64,000 bases of DNA from Pseudonocardia terrae (lineage in GTDB: Bacteria > Actinomycetota > Actinomycetes > Mycobacteriales > Pseudonocardiaceae): contig NZ_JAJTTE010000007.1 of assembly GCF_021343995.1 (NCBI RefSeq), positions 62,001-126,000 on the forward strand, given 5' to 3'. Every line of letters starts with the position of its first letter. The first letter of the stretch is position 1. This document shows positions 1-8,017 of the stretch, piece by piece. A model generated the notes under the pieces. It did not search any database, was not told the DNA's origin, and saw nothing but the letters and a program-made list of their open reading frames with translations. A program made the translations under genes and the position numbers.

Positions 1-251
1 TTCGCGTTCCCCATGCACCAACCGCCGCCGTGGACCACCACGACGACCTGCTCGGTGGAGGTCCCCGGGGCGCTCACCCAGATCGCGGGCACCCCTCCGG
101 CATCGACGTGCTCGACCTCGGCGTCGGCCGGGAGCTCGAAGTTGGCCAGCACCTCGTCGTAGAGGCGCCGGTAGTCGTCCATAGTGGCCTCGGGCTCGGA
201 CACCAGGTGCGTGAGCAGGTCGCGTGCGCGCTGCACCTCGGGACTCGCCAT
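1..251 (-). CDS. Alpha/beta hydrolase (HSL-type esterase/lipase), partial: N-terminal 83 codons
   Basis: The reading frame opens at ATG 251 after a GAGGAG ribosome site and runs off the left edge with no stop. The translation begins MASPEVQRARDLL and reaches VVVVVHGGGWCMGN. HGGGW is the oxyanion-hole motif of the hormone-sensitive-lipase branch of alpha/beta hydrolases, normally found about 75-85 residues into proteins of about 300 aa. The nucleophile serine and the Asp/His pair lie outside the window. The gene is 43 nt downstream of the LLM oxidoreductase gene on the same strand, so the two are probably cotranscribed. An ester or lactone hydrolase acting after an oxygenation step is plausible, but the substrate is unknown. 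Confidence 0.8.
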   Translation of the reverse strand, partial: MASPEVQRARDLLTHLVSEPEATMDDYRRLYDEVLANFELPADAEVEHVDAGGVPAIWVSAPGTSTEQVVVVVHGGGWCMGNA

Positions 252-294
252 CACACACACTCCTCGGGAATCGGTGGAATCGTCATTGATCCGG

Positions 295-1362
295 TCACAT
301 CTTCTGGAGGGTCGGCATGACCTCGCTGGTGAACAGCTCGTAGCTCGCGGCCGCCTTCTCGCCCTTCAGCCCGCCGAACTGGAACACCATGATGGGCTCG
401 TAGTCGCCCACGATCGCCCGGCGCTCCTCGTGCTTCGCGAGCTGCTCGTCGGGGGTGCCCCAGATCTGCGCGTTGACGTAGATGTCGACGACGGTGTCCA
501 GCCCGTACTCGTCGATGGCCGCCTTGGCCGCCGCGTACGAGGCGTACCCGCTGGTGCTCTCGAAGTGCCGACCGCCGAACTCGTAGTGCTCCACGCAGCA
601 CATGTAGTAGTTCGCGATGTGCTCGGCGGCGACCCGGCGGGCCTCGTCGCTGTCCTGGTGGCAGTAGGTCAGGTCGATCATCAGGGGCGGCGGGGCCTCC
701 TCGCCGTGGGTCTCCTGGAACGCCTCGCGGTACTGCGTGATCATCGGCATGTGCATGGTGTCCATCGGTCCCTGGATGAACGCCATCATCTGCACACCGA
801 GCTTGCCCGCGGCCACCGCCGAGTCGGGGCTCATCGCCACGCAGGTGGTCCGACCCTTGAACGTCCGCAGCGGCGCGGGGTGGATCGGGACCCGGGACTG
901 CTTGTAGAACTTGCCGTCGTTCTCGACGTACCCGGCCTCGAGCCCCCGGATGATCATCTCCGCGGCCTCGTCGAACCGCTCGCGGGAGGTGCCCATGTCG
1001 AGCCCGAAGCCCTCGAACTCGCGGCGGGCGAGCCCGCGGCCCATGCCGAACAGGGCGCGGCCGTCGGACAGGTTGTCCAGTAGGGCGATCTTCTCGACCA
1101 CGCGCAGCGGGTCGTTCCACGGCAGGATGACCGCGGTCGTGTGCATCTTGGCGTTGGTGGTCCGACCGGCGAGGTAGGACAGGAACTGGGTGTTGTCGGG
1201 ACACATCGAGTAGCCCGGGTCGAAGTGGTGCTCGACGCACCCGATGCTCTCGTAACCGTCCTGGTCCGCCCGCAGCGACAGCGCGATCTGGTCCTTGTAG
1301 ATGTCGTAGTCGCTGTCGGCGTTGTTGTAGTTCTGGATCAGGTTGGTCATGTGGACCTTCAC
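295..1362 (-). CDS. LLM-class (bacterial luciferase-like) flavin or F420-dependent oxidoreductase
   Basis: This 355-aa protein has the luciferase-like monooxygenase fold. Near the N-terminus ESIGCVEHHF is the LLM hallmark (W/EH-H-F); FGMGRGLARREFEGFG follows, and a conserved RERFDEAAEMI helix. Such enzymes use FMNH2 or F420H2 to oxygenate or oxidise small carbonyl, alicyclic or terpenoid substrates. I chose GTG 1362 because AGGAGG lies just 5' of it; ATG 1350 is the alternative, and the frame stays open upstream to 1542. A motif A dyad lies about 170 bp upstream at 1535-1551. The hydrolase gene follows in the same direction. Family is secure, cofactor and substrate are not. Confidence 0.85.
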   Translation of the reverse strand: MKVHMTNLIQNYNNADSDYDIYKDQIALSLRADQDGYESIGCVEHHFDPGYSMCPDNTQFLSYLAGRTTNAKMHTTAVILPWNDPLRVVEKIALLDNLSDGRALFGMGRGLARREFEGFGLDMGTSRERFDEAAEMIIRGLEAGYVENDGKFYKQSRVPIHPAPLRTFKGRTTCVAMSPDSAVAAGKLGVQMMAFIQGPMDTMHMPMITQYREAFQETHGEEAPPPLMIDLTYCHQDSDEARRVAAEHIANYYMCCVEHYEFGGRHFESTSGYASYAAAKAAIDEYGLDTVVDIYVNAQIWGTPDEQLAKHEERRAIVGDYEPIMVFQFGGLKGEKAAASYELFTSEVMPTLQKM

Positions 1363-1534
1363 GTGGCCTCCTCGGCACATGGGGTCGACCCGCTCTGCTG
1401 GAGTCGGAGGGGAGTGGTGGGAACGAGCCGCGAGCCCGGTTCGGATGCAGTGTCCGAGGCTCTCGCGCGGCTCCTGCGCCGACGCTGTGTGTCCTGCGTC
1501 TCGCCAAGGCTGACAGTGCGCCGAGAAGAGACGT

Positions 1535-1551
1535 TGTCGCATTGCGCTACA
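1535..1551. promoter_or_regulatory. Motif A dyad (imperfect), upstream of the LLM gene
   Basis: TGTCGC-ATTGC-GCTACA matches the repeated 6-5-6 motif TGTCGC-N5-GCGACA in 11 of 12 arm positions. Read toward the LLM gene, the gene-proximal half is the perfect GCGACA, as at the other sites. Confidence 0.5.
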
Positions 1552-1605
1552 GTCCGGCGCTCCGCCCGACCGGGTGACGGGACGGCGGACCGCCGCCGGC
1601 GTCGC

Positions 1606-2346
1606 TCACGCGAGGCGTCCGCCGTCCACGACGAAGGTGGAGCCGGCGACGAACCCGGCCTCCGGCCCGAGCAGGAACAGCACCGCGCCTGCGATCTCGT
1701 CGACGGTGGCGTAGCGGCCGCCGTCGAGCGCGGTGGGGACGGTGCGCGAGCCGGTGCGGCCGCCGTCGATGCTGCTCATCATCCGTCCGGCCACCGGGCC
1801 GGGGCAGATCGCGACGACCCGCACGCCGCGGGCGGCGACCTCGCGGGACGCGACCCTGGTAAGCCCGACCAGCGCGTGCTTGGAGGCCACGTAGGGGCCC
1901 ACGGACGGGGCGCCGGACAGGCCGGCCGTCGACCCGGACTGGACGACCACGCCGCCCGCCCCGAGCAGGGGGAGGGCGTGCTTGAGCACCGCGGCGGCGC
2001 CGACCACGTTGACCTGCAGGACGTGGGTCAGTGCGGCGAGGTCGAGCTCGTGCAGCGGGCCGATCGGCCCCTCGATGCCGGCGTTGTTGAACACCAGGTG
2101 CAGGCCCTCGCCGAACCGGGCGGCCGCGGCGACCGCGCGCTCGACGTCCGCCTCCACGGTTACGTCCGCGGGCTCCGCGTGGGCGGCCTCGCCCAGCTCG
2201 GCGGCCAACGCCGTGACGGCGGCCGCGTCCCGGTCCACCAGGGTCACCCGGGCACCCTCGGCAACGAGACCACGGGCGACCGCTGACCCGATGTCGCCCG
2301 ACGCCCCGGTCACCAGTGCGCTGCGGTCGCGGAAACGCTCGACCAT
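1606..2346 (-). CDS. SDR-family oxidoreductase
   Basis: A 246-aa classical short-chain dehydrogenase/reductase. The NAD(P)-binding motif TGASGDIG is at residues 14-21, the central NNAG near 89-92, the catalytic YVASK in the middle, and the C-terminus ends in FVVDGGRLA. It starts at ATG 2346 behind an AAGGGGG ribosome site. The aspartate at the end of strand beta-2 (LVDRDA) suggests NAD+ preference. It lies between two same-strand genes but is separated from the upstream mycofactocin-type SDR by a strong hairpin, so it probably has its own promoter. It likely oxidises a secondary alcohol; the substrate cannot be read from the sequence. Confidence 0.85.
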   Translation of the reverse strand: MVERFRDRSALVTGASGDIGSAVARGLVAEGARVTLVDRDAAAVTALAAELGEAAHAEPADVTVEADVERAVAAAARFGEGLHLVFNNAGIEGPIGPLHELDLAALTHVLQVNVVGAAAVLKHALPLLGAGGVVVQSGSTAGLSGAPSVGPYVASKHALVGLTRVASREVAARGVRVVAICPGPVAGRMMSSIDGGRTGSRTVPTALDGGRYATVDEIAGAVLFLLGPEAGFVAGSTFVVDGGRLA

Positions 2347-2503
2347 CGTTCGAACCCCCTTGCTCGTGGCCTCCCGTGCGGCCGGACTCCGTCGAGCCGC
2401 CGACGGTAGCCACCGGGGCGCCGGTCGGGGTGTCGCACGACGGAACGGCCGCGGGCAGGGGGAGCGGGGAGCTCTCGCTCGGGGTTCGCCGCGGCCGGGG
2501 GGC

Positions 2504-2538
2504 GACGGGCTCCGGACCGGACCGGTCCGGAGCCCGTC
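2504..2538 (-). terminator. Hairpin terminator after the mycofactocin-type SDR gene
   Basis: A perfect 15-bp stem (2504-2518 pairing with 2524-2538, arm GACGGGCTCCGGACC) with a 5-nt loop begins 5 nt past the stop of the reverse-strand SDR gene at 2543. There is no clear T-run, as is usual in high-GC actinobacteria. Confidence 0.75.
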
Positions 2539-2542
2539 CGCG

Positions 2543-3382
2543 CTACTTGACCAGCAGGCCCGCGTCGATCGGGAGCGGGACGCCCGTGATCAGCCGGGCG
2601 TCGTCGGAGGCCAGGAAGACCAGGGCCTTGCTGATGTCGATCGGCTCGGCCCACGGCTCGGGCAGGGCGTGCATCGCGGTCGAGACGGCCTTGAAGTCCT
2701 CGGCAGTGGGGTGCTCGAGGTCGGGGCGGAAGATCTTGTAGGTCGCGTCGTTCTGGACCATCGGCGTGTTCACCTGCGTGGGGTGGACGCTGTTGACCCG
2801 GATGGAATGAGGCGCGAGCTCGGCCGCGAGGACCCGCATCAGCCCGACCACGCCGTGCTTGGCCGACGTGTAGGCCGCGATGCCCTGGTAGCCGCGCAGT
2901 CCGGCCATCGAGCTCGTCAGGATGATCGACCCTCCCCGGCGGCCCTCGATCAGGTGCGGCACGGCGACCTTCGCCGTCTTCCAGACGCCGGTCAGGTTGA
3001 TCCCGAGCATCTGCTCCCAGGCGTCCTCGGTGATCTCATGGGCCGGGACCGCGTTGGCGGCGATGCCCGCGTTGGCCGCGACGATGTCGAGCCTGCCGAA
3101 CTCGGCGACCCCGGAATCGAGGGCGGCCTTGAGGGCGGCGCCGTCCCGGACGTCGACCTCGGCGGTCACCACTCGGCGGTCCAGCTTCTCCACCAGCGCC
3201 GCCGTCTCGGCGAGCTCCTCCGCCGAACCGAGCGGGTAGCCGAGCCCCAGCTCGGGCAGATCGTGCGCCACATCCACCGCGATGATGTCGGCGCCCTCGC
3301 GGGCGAGCTCGATCGCGTGGCTCCGGCCCTGACCGCGGGCGGCGCCGGTGACGAAGGCGACCTTGCCGTCGAGACGACCCAT
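2543..3382 (-). CDS. Mycofactocin-coupled SDR family oxidoreductase
   Basis: A 279-aa SDR with the signature of the mycofactocin-dependent subfamily (carveol-dehydrogenase-like). The glycine motif TGAARGQGRSHA is at residues 12-23. After strand beta-2 there is a long insertion (DVAHDLPELGLGYPLGSAEEL) that holds a non-exchangeable nicotinamide cofactor in relatives. The active site is AYTSAKHG, followed by NSVHPTQVNTPM. In known members NADH stays bound and electrons leave to the peptide-derived redox cofactor mycofactocin. No mycofactocin biosynthesis gene is visible in the window. The gene is divergent from the 3612 operon, with two motif A dyads between them. Terpenoid or alicyclic alcohol oxidation is a reasonable inference. 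Confidence 0.88.
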   Translation of the reverse strand: MGRLDGKVAFVTGAARGQGRSHAIELAREGADIIAVDVAHDLPELGLGYPLGSAEELAETAALVEKLDRRVVTAEVDVRDGAALKAALDSGVAEFGRLDIVAANAGIAANAVPAHEITEDAWEQMLGINLTGVWKTAKVAVPHLIEGRRGGSIILTSSMAGLRGYQGIAAYTSAKHGVVGLMRVLAAELAPHSIRVNSVHPTQVNTPMVQNDATYKIFRPDLEHPTAEDFKAVSTAMHALPEPWAEPIDISKALVFLASDDARLITGVPLPIDAGLLVK

Positions 3383-3468
3383 AGTCCGTGCTCCGATCTC
3401 AAGGGGCGTCGGGGCCAGCGGCCCCGGCGAGTGCGGGCGCGACGCTAGTCAGATCTCGCGTGCGCGGG

Positions 3469-3485
3469 TGTCGCAATCCGCTCCA
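3469..3485. promoter_or_regulatory. Motif A dyad (degenerate), serving the mycofactocin-type SDR promoter
   Basis: TGTCGC-AATCC-GCTCCA. Its reverse complement TGGAGCGGATTGCGACA matches the site at 17402-17418 in 15 of 17 positions. It sits 86 bp from the SDR start codon at 3382, with the perfect half proximal to the gene. Confidence 0.5.
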
Positions 3486-3501
3486 CTGCCCGGCCCTGCC
3501 C

Positions 3502-3524
3502 GGTTGTCGCGGTTTGCGACAACC
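3502..3524. promoter_or_regulatory. Motif A dyad (perfect, extended), upstream of the 3612 operon
   Basis: GGTTGTCGC-GGTTT-GCGACAACC has perfect 9-bp arms around a 5-bp spacer. It lies about 87 bp upstream of the GTG start at 3612, in the divergent control region. It is the strongest instance of motif A. Confidence 0.7.
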
Positions 3525-3611
3525 CCTGACCGCCTCCTGTTCCTAGGGTCGGGCCACGGAGTCCAGGACGGGTCTGCTCATTGGCCCGTGCGCACCAGCA
3601 GAAGGGTGATC

Positions 3612-4817
3612 GTGACCAGTACCGCGACCGGCGGCCCGCTCACCGCGGAAGGGCTCGGCGCCAGGGTTCAGGCGTTCCTGGCCGACCACGACCCGGCGAG
3701 CACCGACCGCCTCAAGTTCCTCCGCGCCCGCTTCGACGCAGGCCTGGCCTGGGTGCACTACCCCGAGGGCCTCGGCGGACTCGGGGCGGACCCGAGCCTG
3801 CAGCCGGGCGTGGACGCCGCCTTCGCCGCGGCCGGTGCCCCGGACAACCGCCCGCACACCAACATCATCGGCCTCGGCATGGCCGCGCCGACCATCCTGC
3901 GGTTCGGCACCCCCGAGCAGCAGCGCCGCTGGCTGCGTCCGTTGTGGACCGGCGAGGAGATCTGGTGTCAGCTCTTCAGTGAGCCGGGCGCCGGGTCGGA
4001 CCTCGCGAACGTCGCCACCAGCGCCAAGCCCGCCGGCGACGAGTGGGTCGTGAACGGGCAGAAGGTGTGGACGTCGCTGGCCCACGACGCGACCTGGGCC
4101 ATCCTCGTCACCCGCACCGACCCCGCGCAGCCGAAGCACCGCGGACTCACGTTCTTCGTGTGCGCCATGGACTCGCCCGGGGTCGACGTCCGGCCACTGC
4201 GCCAGATCACCGGCGAGAGCGAGTTCAACGAGGTCTACCTCGACGACGTCCGGGTCCCCGACGCCCAGCGGCTCGGCGAGGTCGGGCAGGGCTGGGCGGT
4301 CACCCAGAACACCCTCATGAACGAGCGTGTCGCGATCGGCGGAGGCACGATCCCGCGCGAGAGCGGCGCGATCGGCGAGCTCGTCAAGGTGTGGCGGGAG
4401 CGCCCCGAGCTGCGCACCCCAGGGCAGCACGACCAGGTGCTGCGGTTCTGGGTCGAGGCCGAGGCGGGCCGGCTGACCGCCGAGCGCCTCGGGCAGCAGC
4501 AGGCGGCGGGGATGCCGGGGCCGGAGGGGTCGGGCGTCAAGCTCACCCACGCCCGGCTGAACCAGCAGATCTCGAGCTTCGAGCTCGACCTGCTCGGGGA
4601 CGAGGCCCTGCGCTACACCGACTACTCGGCGCGCCGCCCGGTGCTGGTGACCCACTCCGAGAGCCCCGCCAACTGGCGGTTCCTGCGCGCCAAGGGCAAC
4701 TCGATCGAGGGCGGGACCTCCGAGATCATGCGCAACATCATCGCCGAGCGGGTGCTCGGCCTTCCGGCCGAGGCCCGGGCGGACAAGGACACACCGTGGA
4801 AGGACCTGCCCCGATGA
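3612..4817 (+). CDS. Acyl-CoA dehydrogenase (FadE-like), catalytic-type subunit
   Basis: A 401-aa acyl-CoA dehydrogenase. The flavin/substrate motif WCQLFSEPGAGSDLA is near residue 120 and QKVWTSLAH near 155. LMNERVAIGGG carries a Glu at the position used by isovaleryl-CoA-dehydrogenase-type enzymes. A second Glu occurs in IEGGTSEIM near residue 366, ahead of the family C-terminus IIAERVLGLP. I chose GTG 3612 because GAAGG lies 6 nt upstream; GTG 3606 is the alternative. The stop overlaps the next gene (ATGA). That gene encodes a smaller dehydrogenase without these residues, the arrangement of heteromeric FadE pairs known from actinobacterial steroid side-chain degradation. A CoA ester with a bulky acyl group is likely; the substrate is unknown. 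Confidence 0.85.
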   Translation: MTSTATGGPLTAEGLGARVQAFLADHDPASTDRLKFLRARFDAGLAWVHYPEGLGGLGADPSLQPGVDAAFAAAGAPDNRPHTNIIGLGMAAPTILRFGTPEQQRRWLRPLWTGEEIWCQLFSEPGAGSDLANVATSAKPAGDEWVVNGQKVWTSLAHDATWAILVTRTDPAQPKHRGLTFFVCAMDSPGVDVRPLRQITGESEFNEVYLDDVRVPDAQRLGEVGQGWAVTQNTLMNERVAIGGGTIPRESGAIGELVKVWRERPELRTPGQHDQVLRFWVEAEAGRLTAERLGQQQAAGMPGPEGSGVKLTHARLNQQISSFELDLLGDEALRYTDYSARRPVLVTHSESPANWRFLRAKGNSIEGGTSEIMRNIIAERVLGLPAEARADKDTPWKDLPR

Positions 4818-5917
4818 CCGCGACCCCGGTGACGGGTGACCTGCTCTACTCGGAGATCGAGGACGACCTGCGGGCCAGTGTCCGGTCGCTGCTGGAGAAG
4901 CAAGGCGCCTGGGACGCCGTCCTGGCCCGCACCGAGACCGATGAAACCGTGGACCGCGAGCTGTGGGCGCGGCTGGCCGAGATCGGGTGTGCGGCGCTGG
5001 CCGTGTCCGAGGAGCAGGGCGGTGCCGGAGCGAGCTGGCGGGAGGCCGCCGTCGTCGCCGAGGAGCTCGGGCGTGCCGTCGCGCCGGTGCCGTTCCTCGG
5101 CTCGGCAGGGCTCGCCGCGGCACTGTTGGTCGCGGTGGGGGAGCAGGAGATCCTTCCGCAGCTCGCGGAGGGTGGACTCGTGGCCGCGCTCGCGGTCCCG
5201 TTCGGCACCGCGCCCGGCGCCCCGACCCCGGCCGTGGAGCTGCGCGGCGAGCTCCTGCACGGCACGGTGCGCGGGGTCGCGGACGCGGTCGCCGCCGACG
5301 TCCTGCTGGTCCCGGTCGGGAACGACCTCTACGCCGTCGGCGCCGAGGCCGACGGGCTGACCCGCACCCCGATCGTCTCGCTCGACATGACGCGGCAGCT
5401 GGTGGACCTCACCCTCGACAGCGTGCGAGGCCGACTCGTCGCCTCCGACGCGGAGGGCGCCGTGACCGACGCCTTGCGGATCGGCGCCGTCCTGCTGGCG
5501 TCCGAGCAGCTGGGGCTGGCCGAGCGCTGCCTCGAGACGACCGTCGAGTACCTCGCGATCCGGCGGCAGTTCGGCCGGATCCTCGGCTCCTACCAGGCGC
5601 TCAAGCACCGGCTGGCCGACCTGTGGGTGCTGATCACCCAGGCCCGCGCCGTCGCCCGCTACGCCGCGGAGTGCGCCGCCACCGGCTCGGCGGACCTGCC
5701 GGTCGCCGCGGCGCTGGCCCAGGCCCACTGTTCCGTCGTGGCCCAGCAGGCCGCCGAGGAGTGCATCCAGCTGCACGGCGGGATCGGCTTCACCTGGGAG
5801 CACCCCGCCCACCTCTACCTCAAGCGCGCGAAGAGCAACGCGATCGCCCTCGGCACGCCCGAGCGGCACCGCGCGGCCCTGGCTGAGCTGGTCGACCTTC
5901 CCGGGGTGCCGGCATGA
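4814..5917 (+). CDS. Acyl-CoA dehydrogenase, partner subunit without the C-terminal catalytic motif
   Basis: A 367-aa acyl-CoA-dehydrogenase-fold protein. The N-terminal helical domain is recognisable (ALAVSEEQGGAGASW) and the C-terminal domain has EYLAIRRQFGRILGSYQALKH and QLHGGIGFTWEHPAHLY. It lacks the EGG/EGT segment and ends in a variable tail, as do the non-catalytic subunits of alpha2beta2 FadE complexes. It overlaps the preceding dehydrogenase gene by 4 nt and the following SDR gene by 4 nt, so translation is coupled. It most likely forms one heterotetramer with the 3612 product. Confidence 0.85.
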   Translation: MTATPVTGDLLYSEIEDDLRASVRSLLEKQGAWDAVLARTETDETVDRELWARLAEIGCAALAVSEEQGGAGASWREAAVVAEELGRAVAPVPFLGSAGLAAALLVAVGEQEILPQLAEGGLVAALAVPFGTAPGAPTPAVELRGELLHGTVRGVADAVAADVLLVPVGNDLYAVGAEADGLTRTPIVSLDMTRQLVDLTLDSVRGRLVASDAEGAVTDALRIGAVLLASEQLGLAERCLETTVEYLAIRRQFGRILGSYQALKHRLADLWVLITQARAVARYAAECAATGSADLPVAAALAQAHCSVVAQQAAEECIQLHGGIGFTWEHPAHLYLKRAKSNAIALGTPERHRAALAELVDLPGVPA

Positions 5918-6669
5918 CCAACCTGACCGGGCTCACCGCCGTCGTGACCGGCGGCAACAACGGGATCGGCCGCGCGATGGCGGTCGGCATGGCCAAGGCC
6001 GGCGCGAACATCGCCGTCTGGGCCCGCAACGCCGAACGCAGCGCCGACGCCGTCGAGGAGATCTCGACGCACGGGGTCAAGGCCATCGCGGTGAGCTGCG
6101 ACGTCGCGGACGAGGACGCGGTGTCCGCGGCCATGACCCAGACCGTCGACGCCCTCGGCCCGCTCGGCTGCTTCGTGGCCAACGCCGGGATCGCCGACGC
6201 TGCACCGATCACCGAGATGAGCCTCAGCAGCTGGCACCGGGTGCTCCGGACCAACCTCGACGGGGGCTTCCTATGCACCCGCGAGGCGGCTCGCCGCTTC
6301 GTGGCGCAGGGCACGGGCGGATCCATCGTGGTGCTGTCCTCGACGATCAGCCGCTACGGCGGAGCCGGGATGGCGTCCTATGCGGCCAGCAAGACCGGGC
6401 TGCTGGGACTCGGTCGCACGCTCGCGGTCGAGCTGGCGCGATATCAGGTGCGCTGCAACATCCTCATCCCCGGCTGGACGCGCACCGGGATGAACACCGA
6501 CCTCCAGGAGGACGAGCGGTTCATGAGGGCAACGATCGGGCGCACCCCGGCCCGTCGCTGGGCAGACCCGGAGGAGTTCCACGAGGTGGCCGCCTTCCTC
6601 GCCGACCCGTCGCTGACCTTCCACACCGGCAACGAGGTCGTCGTCGACGGCGGCTACACCATCTTCTGA
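5914..6669 (+). CDS. SDR-family oxidoreductase
   Basis: A 251-aa classical SDR. TGGNNGIG is at residues 12-19, VANAGIAD replaces the usual NNAG, the active site is SYAASKTG, and the end is VVVDGGYTIF. It starts at ATG 5914, overlapping the previous stop. Third gene of the operon beginning at 3612, it would oxidise or reduce the hydroxy/keto intermediate made by hydration of the enoyl-CoA, or a diol released by the downstream epoxide hydrolase. Family certain, substrate open. Confidence 0.85.
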   Translation: MTNLTGLTAVVTGGNNGIGRAMAVGMAKAGANIAVWARNAERSADAVEEISTHGVKAIAVSCDVADEDAVSAAMTQTVDALGPLGCFVANAGIADAAPITEMSLSSWHRVLRTNLDGGFLCTREAARRFVAQGTGGSIVVLSSTISRYGGAGMASYAASKTGLLGLGRTLAVELARYQVRCNILIPGWTRTGMNTDLQEDERFMRATIGRTPARRWADPEEFHEVAAFLADPSLTFHTGNEVVVDGGYTIF

Positions 6670-6699
6670 TCGACCGGCCCTGCACCGAAGGAGAGCCCG

Positions 6700-7149
6700 A
6701 TGAGCAGCTACCGCGACGCCCACCCGTGGGCGAACGAGAAGACCGAGGCCGCCGCGGCGGTCAGCGACGACGAGCGACTGGTGCTCGCGTTCTTCGCCGA
6801 CCTCTCCAGCGGCGACCCCGAGAAGCTCGCGCCGTACTTCGCCCCCGACGCGATGTACCAGAACATGCCGCTCCCGCCCGCCCACGGGGCGGAGGCCGTG
6901 CTCGCGACGCTGGGCGCGCTGTTCTCCGTGATGTCGATGGACAGCATCGAGACCCTCTACCTCGCGTCGCGCGACGGGTTCGTGTTCACCGAGCGGGTCG
7001 ACTACCTGACGGCCCTGCCGACCGGCAAGTCGTTCGCCCTGCCCGTCACCGGGGTGACCCGGGTGGTCGACGGGAAGATCACGGCCTGGCGGGACTACTT
7101 CGACCTGCGGGAGTTCGAGGAAGCCGTCGATCTCCCGCTGCGGCAATGA
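6700..7149 (+). CDS. Limonene-1,2-epoxide hydrolase family protein, full catalytic set
   Basis: A 149-aa protein, the same length as the Rhodococcus limonene-1,2-epoxide hydrolase and mycobacterial EphG. Counting from Met1, Tyr53 and Asn55 (in MYQNMP), Arg99 and Asp101 (in ERVDYL) and Asp132 (in WRDYFD) fall exactly at the published positions of the water-activating Asp-Arg-Asp triad and the Tyr/Asn water ligands. The enzyme should open an epoxide to a diol in one step without a covalent intermediate. It starts at ATG 6700 after AAGGAG. Neighbours are an SDR, acyl-CoA dehydrogenases and a MaoC hydratase. A terpene, steroid or other alicyclic epoxide is likely; which one is not decidable here. 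Confidence 0.92.
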   Translation: MSSYRDAHPWANEKTEAAAAVSDDERLVLAFFADLSSGDPEKLAPYFAPDAMYQNMPLPPAHGAEAVLATLGALFSVMSMDSIETLYLASRDGFVFTERVDYLTALPTGKSFALPVTGVTRVVDGKITAWRDYFDLREFEEAVDLPLRQ

Positions 7150-7583
7150 TGACACCGGCGGACCGGTCGGCCGGCGACACGGTGCGGGCCTTCCTCGCCG
7201 CCCTCGGCGAGGGCGAGCGGTCCGACCTGGCCGAGTACCTGGCAGAGGACGCTGAGTACCGCGGCACCGGCATCCAGCGCCCGACGGTCGGCGCCGAACC
7301 GATTGCTCGCCTGCTGGGCATGCTGTACGCCGGGACCGGCACCACCGCCGAGGTGGTCACCGTCGAGGCGCGGGACGGCGTCGTCTTCAGCGAGCGCCGC
7401 GACCACCTGCGCTCCGGAGAGGCCCTGAGGATCCAGGCGGTCGCGACCGTCGCCGAGCGACGGATCACGTCGTGGGCGGACGTGGACCCCGACGACCCGG
7501 TCCGGCCGGGACGCCTGCTCGGCCGCCCGGCCACGAACGACACGAGAGGACGAGGATGGCGACCGACCTCGACACTGAACTGA
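7146..7583 (+). CDS. Second limonene-epoxide-hydrolase-like (SnoaL fold) protein, partly degenerate
   Basis: A 145-aa protein that overlaps the preceding hydrolase stop (ATG 7146 or 7149) and aligns with it throughout. The Arg84/Asp86 pair (ERRDHL) and Asp112 (SWADVDP) match the triad. The Tyr-x-Asn pair has become Tyr38-Arg-Gly40, so one water ligand is lost. Its last 28 nt overlap the next gene, which has its own ribosome site. It may be a diverged epoxide hydrolase with altered specificity, a heteromeric partner, or a non-catalytic SnoaL-fold protein. It looks like a tandem duplication product. Confidence 0.75.
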   Translation: MMTPADRSAGDTVRAFLAALGEGERSDLAEYLAEDAEYRGTGIQRPTVGAEPIARLLGMLYAGTGTTAEVVTVEARDGVVFSERRDHLRSGEALRIQAVATVAERRITSWADVDPDDPVRPGRLLGRPATNDTRGRGWRPTSTLN

Positions 7584-8017
7584 TCGGCCTGGACGACCTG
7601 CGCAAGGCCCTGGACGGCAAGACCCTGCCTGGGGACGAGCTCACCATCGAGGGATACCAGAGCGCCCTTGCCGACCACGCCCTGCTGGCACCGGCCGAGG
7701 ACTCCGACCACGCGCACCCCTTCTGGCTGATCGTGCTGGCGTTGCGCGGCATGGGCATCACGGTGGACGAGCTGTGCGCACTCGCCGGTCAGCGCGAGCA
7801 GGACACCCTCCTGTTCGGCACCTGCGGGATCGAGCAGCACAGCCCGCCGCGCGTCGGCCACACCTTCCGGACCAGCGCGACCGTCGGTCCCGTGGCGCGC
7901 AAGGAGTCCCGTGGCGGCGGCTTCCTGGACTTCGTCACCGTGCGGGTCGAGATCCGGGACGCCGGCGAGCTCGTCGGTGTTGTGAACCAAGGTTTCATCT
8001 TCAAGCGAGGTGCCTGA
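7556..8017 (+). CDS. MaoC-like (FAS1-type) dehydratase, N-terminal hot-dog half
   Basis: A 153-aa protein from ATG 7556 (GAGGACGAGG ribosome site). It carries the N-terminal FAS1-like dehydratase hot-dog domain, with LLFGTCGIEQH, a basic VARKESRGGGFLDFVTV strand, and a closing NQGFIFKRGA. This half normally lacks the catalytic Asp/His and pairs with a second hot-dog chain. The next gene, overlapping by 1 nt, encodes that chain. Together they should form a two-chain enoyl-CoA hydratase like actinobacterial ChsH1-type enzymes for bulky substrates. Confidence 0.75.
   Translation: MATDLDTELIGLDDLRKALDGKTLPGDELTIEGYQSALADHALLAPAEDSDHAHPFWLIVLALRGMGITVDELCALAGQREQDTLLFGTCGIEQHSPPRVGHTFRTSATVGPVARKESRGGGFLDFVTVRVEIRDAGELVGVVNQGFIFKRGA

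Noticed and set aside
295..1542. Longer form of the LLM protein starting at 1542
   Set aside because: The extra 60 residues have no family match and there is no ribosome site there, while AGGAGG precedes GTG 1362.
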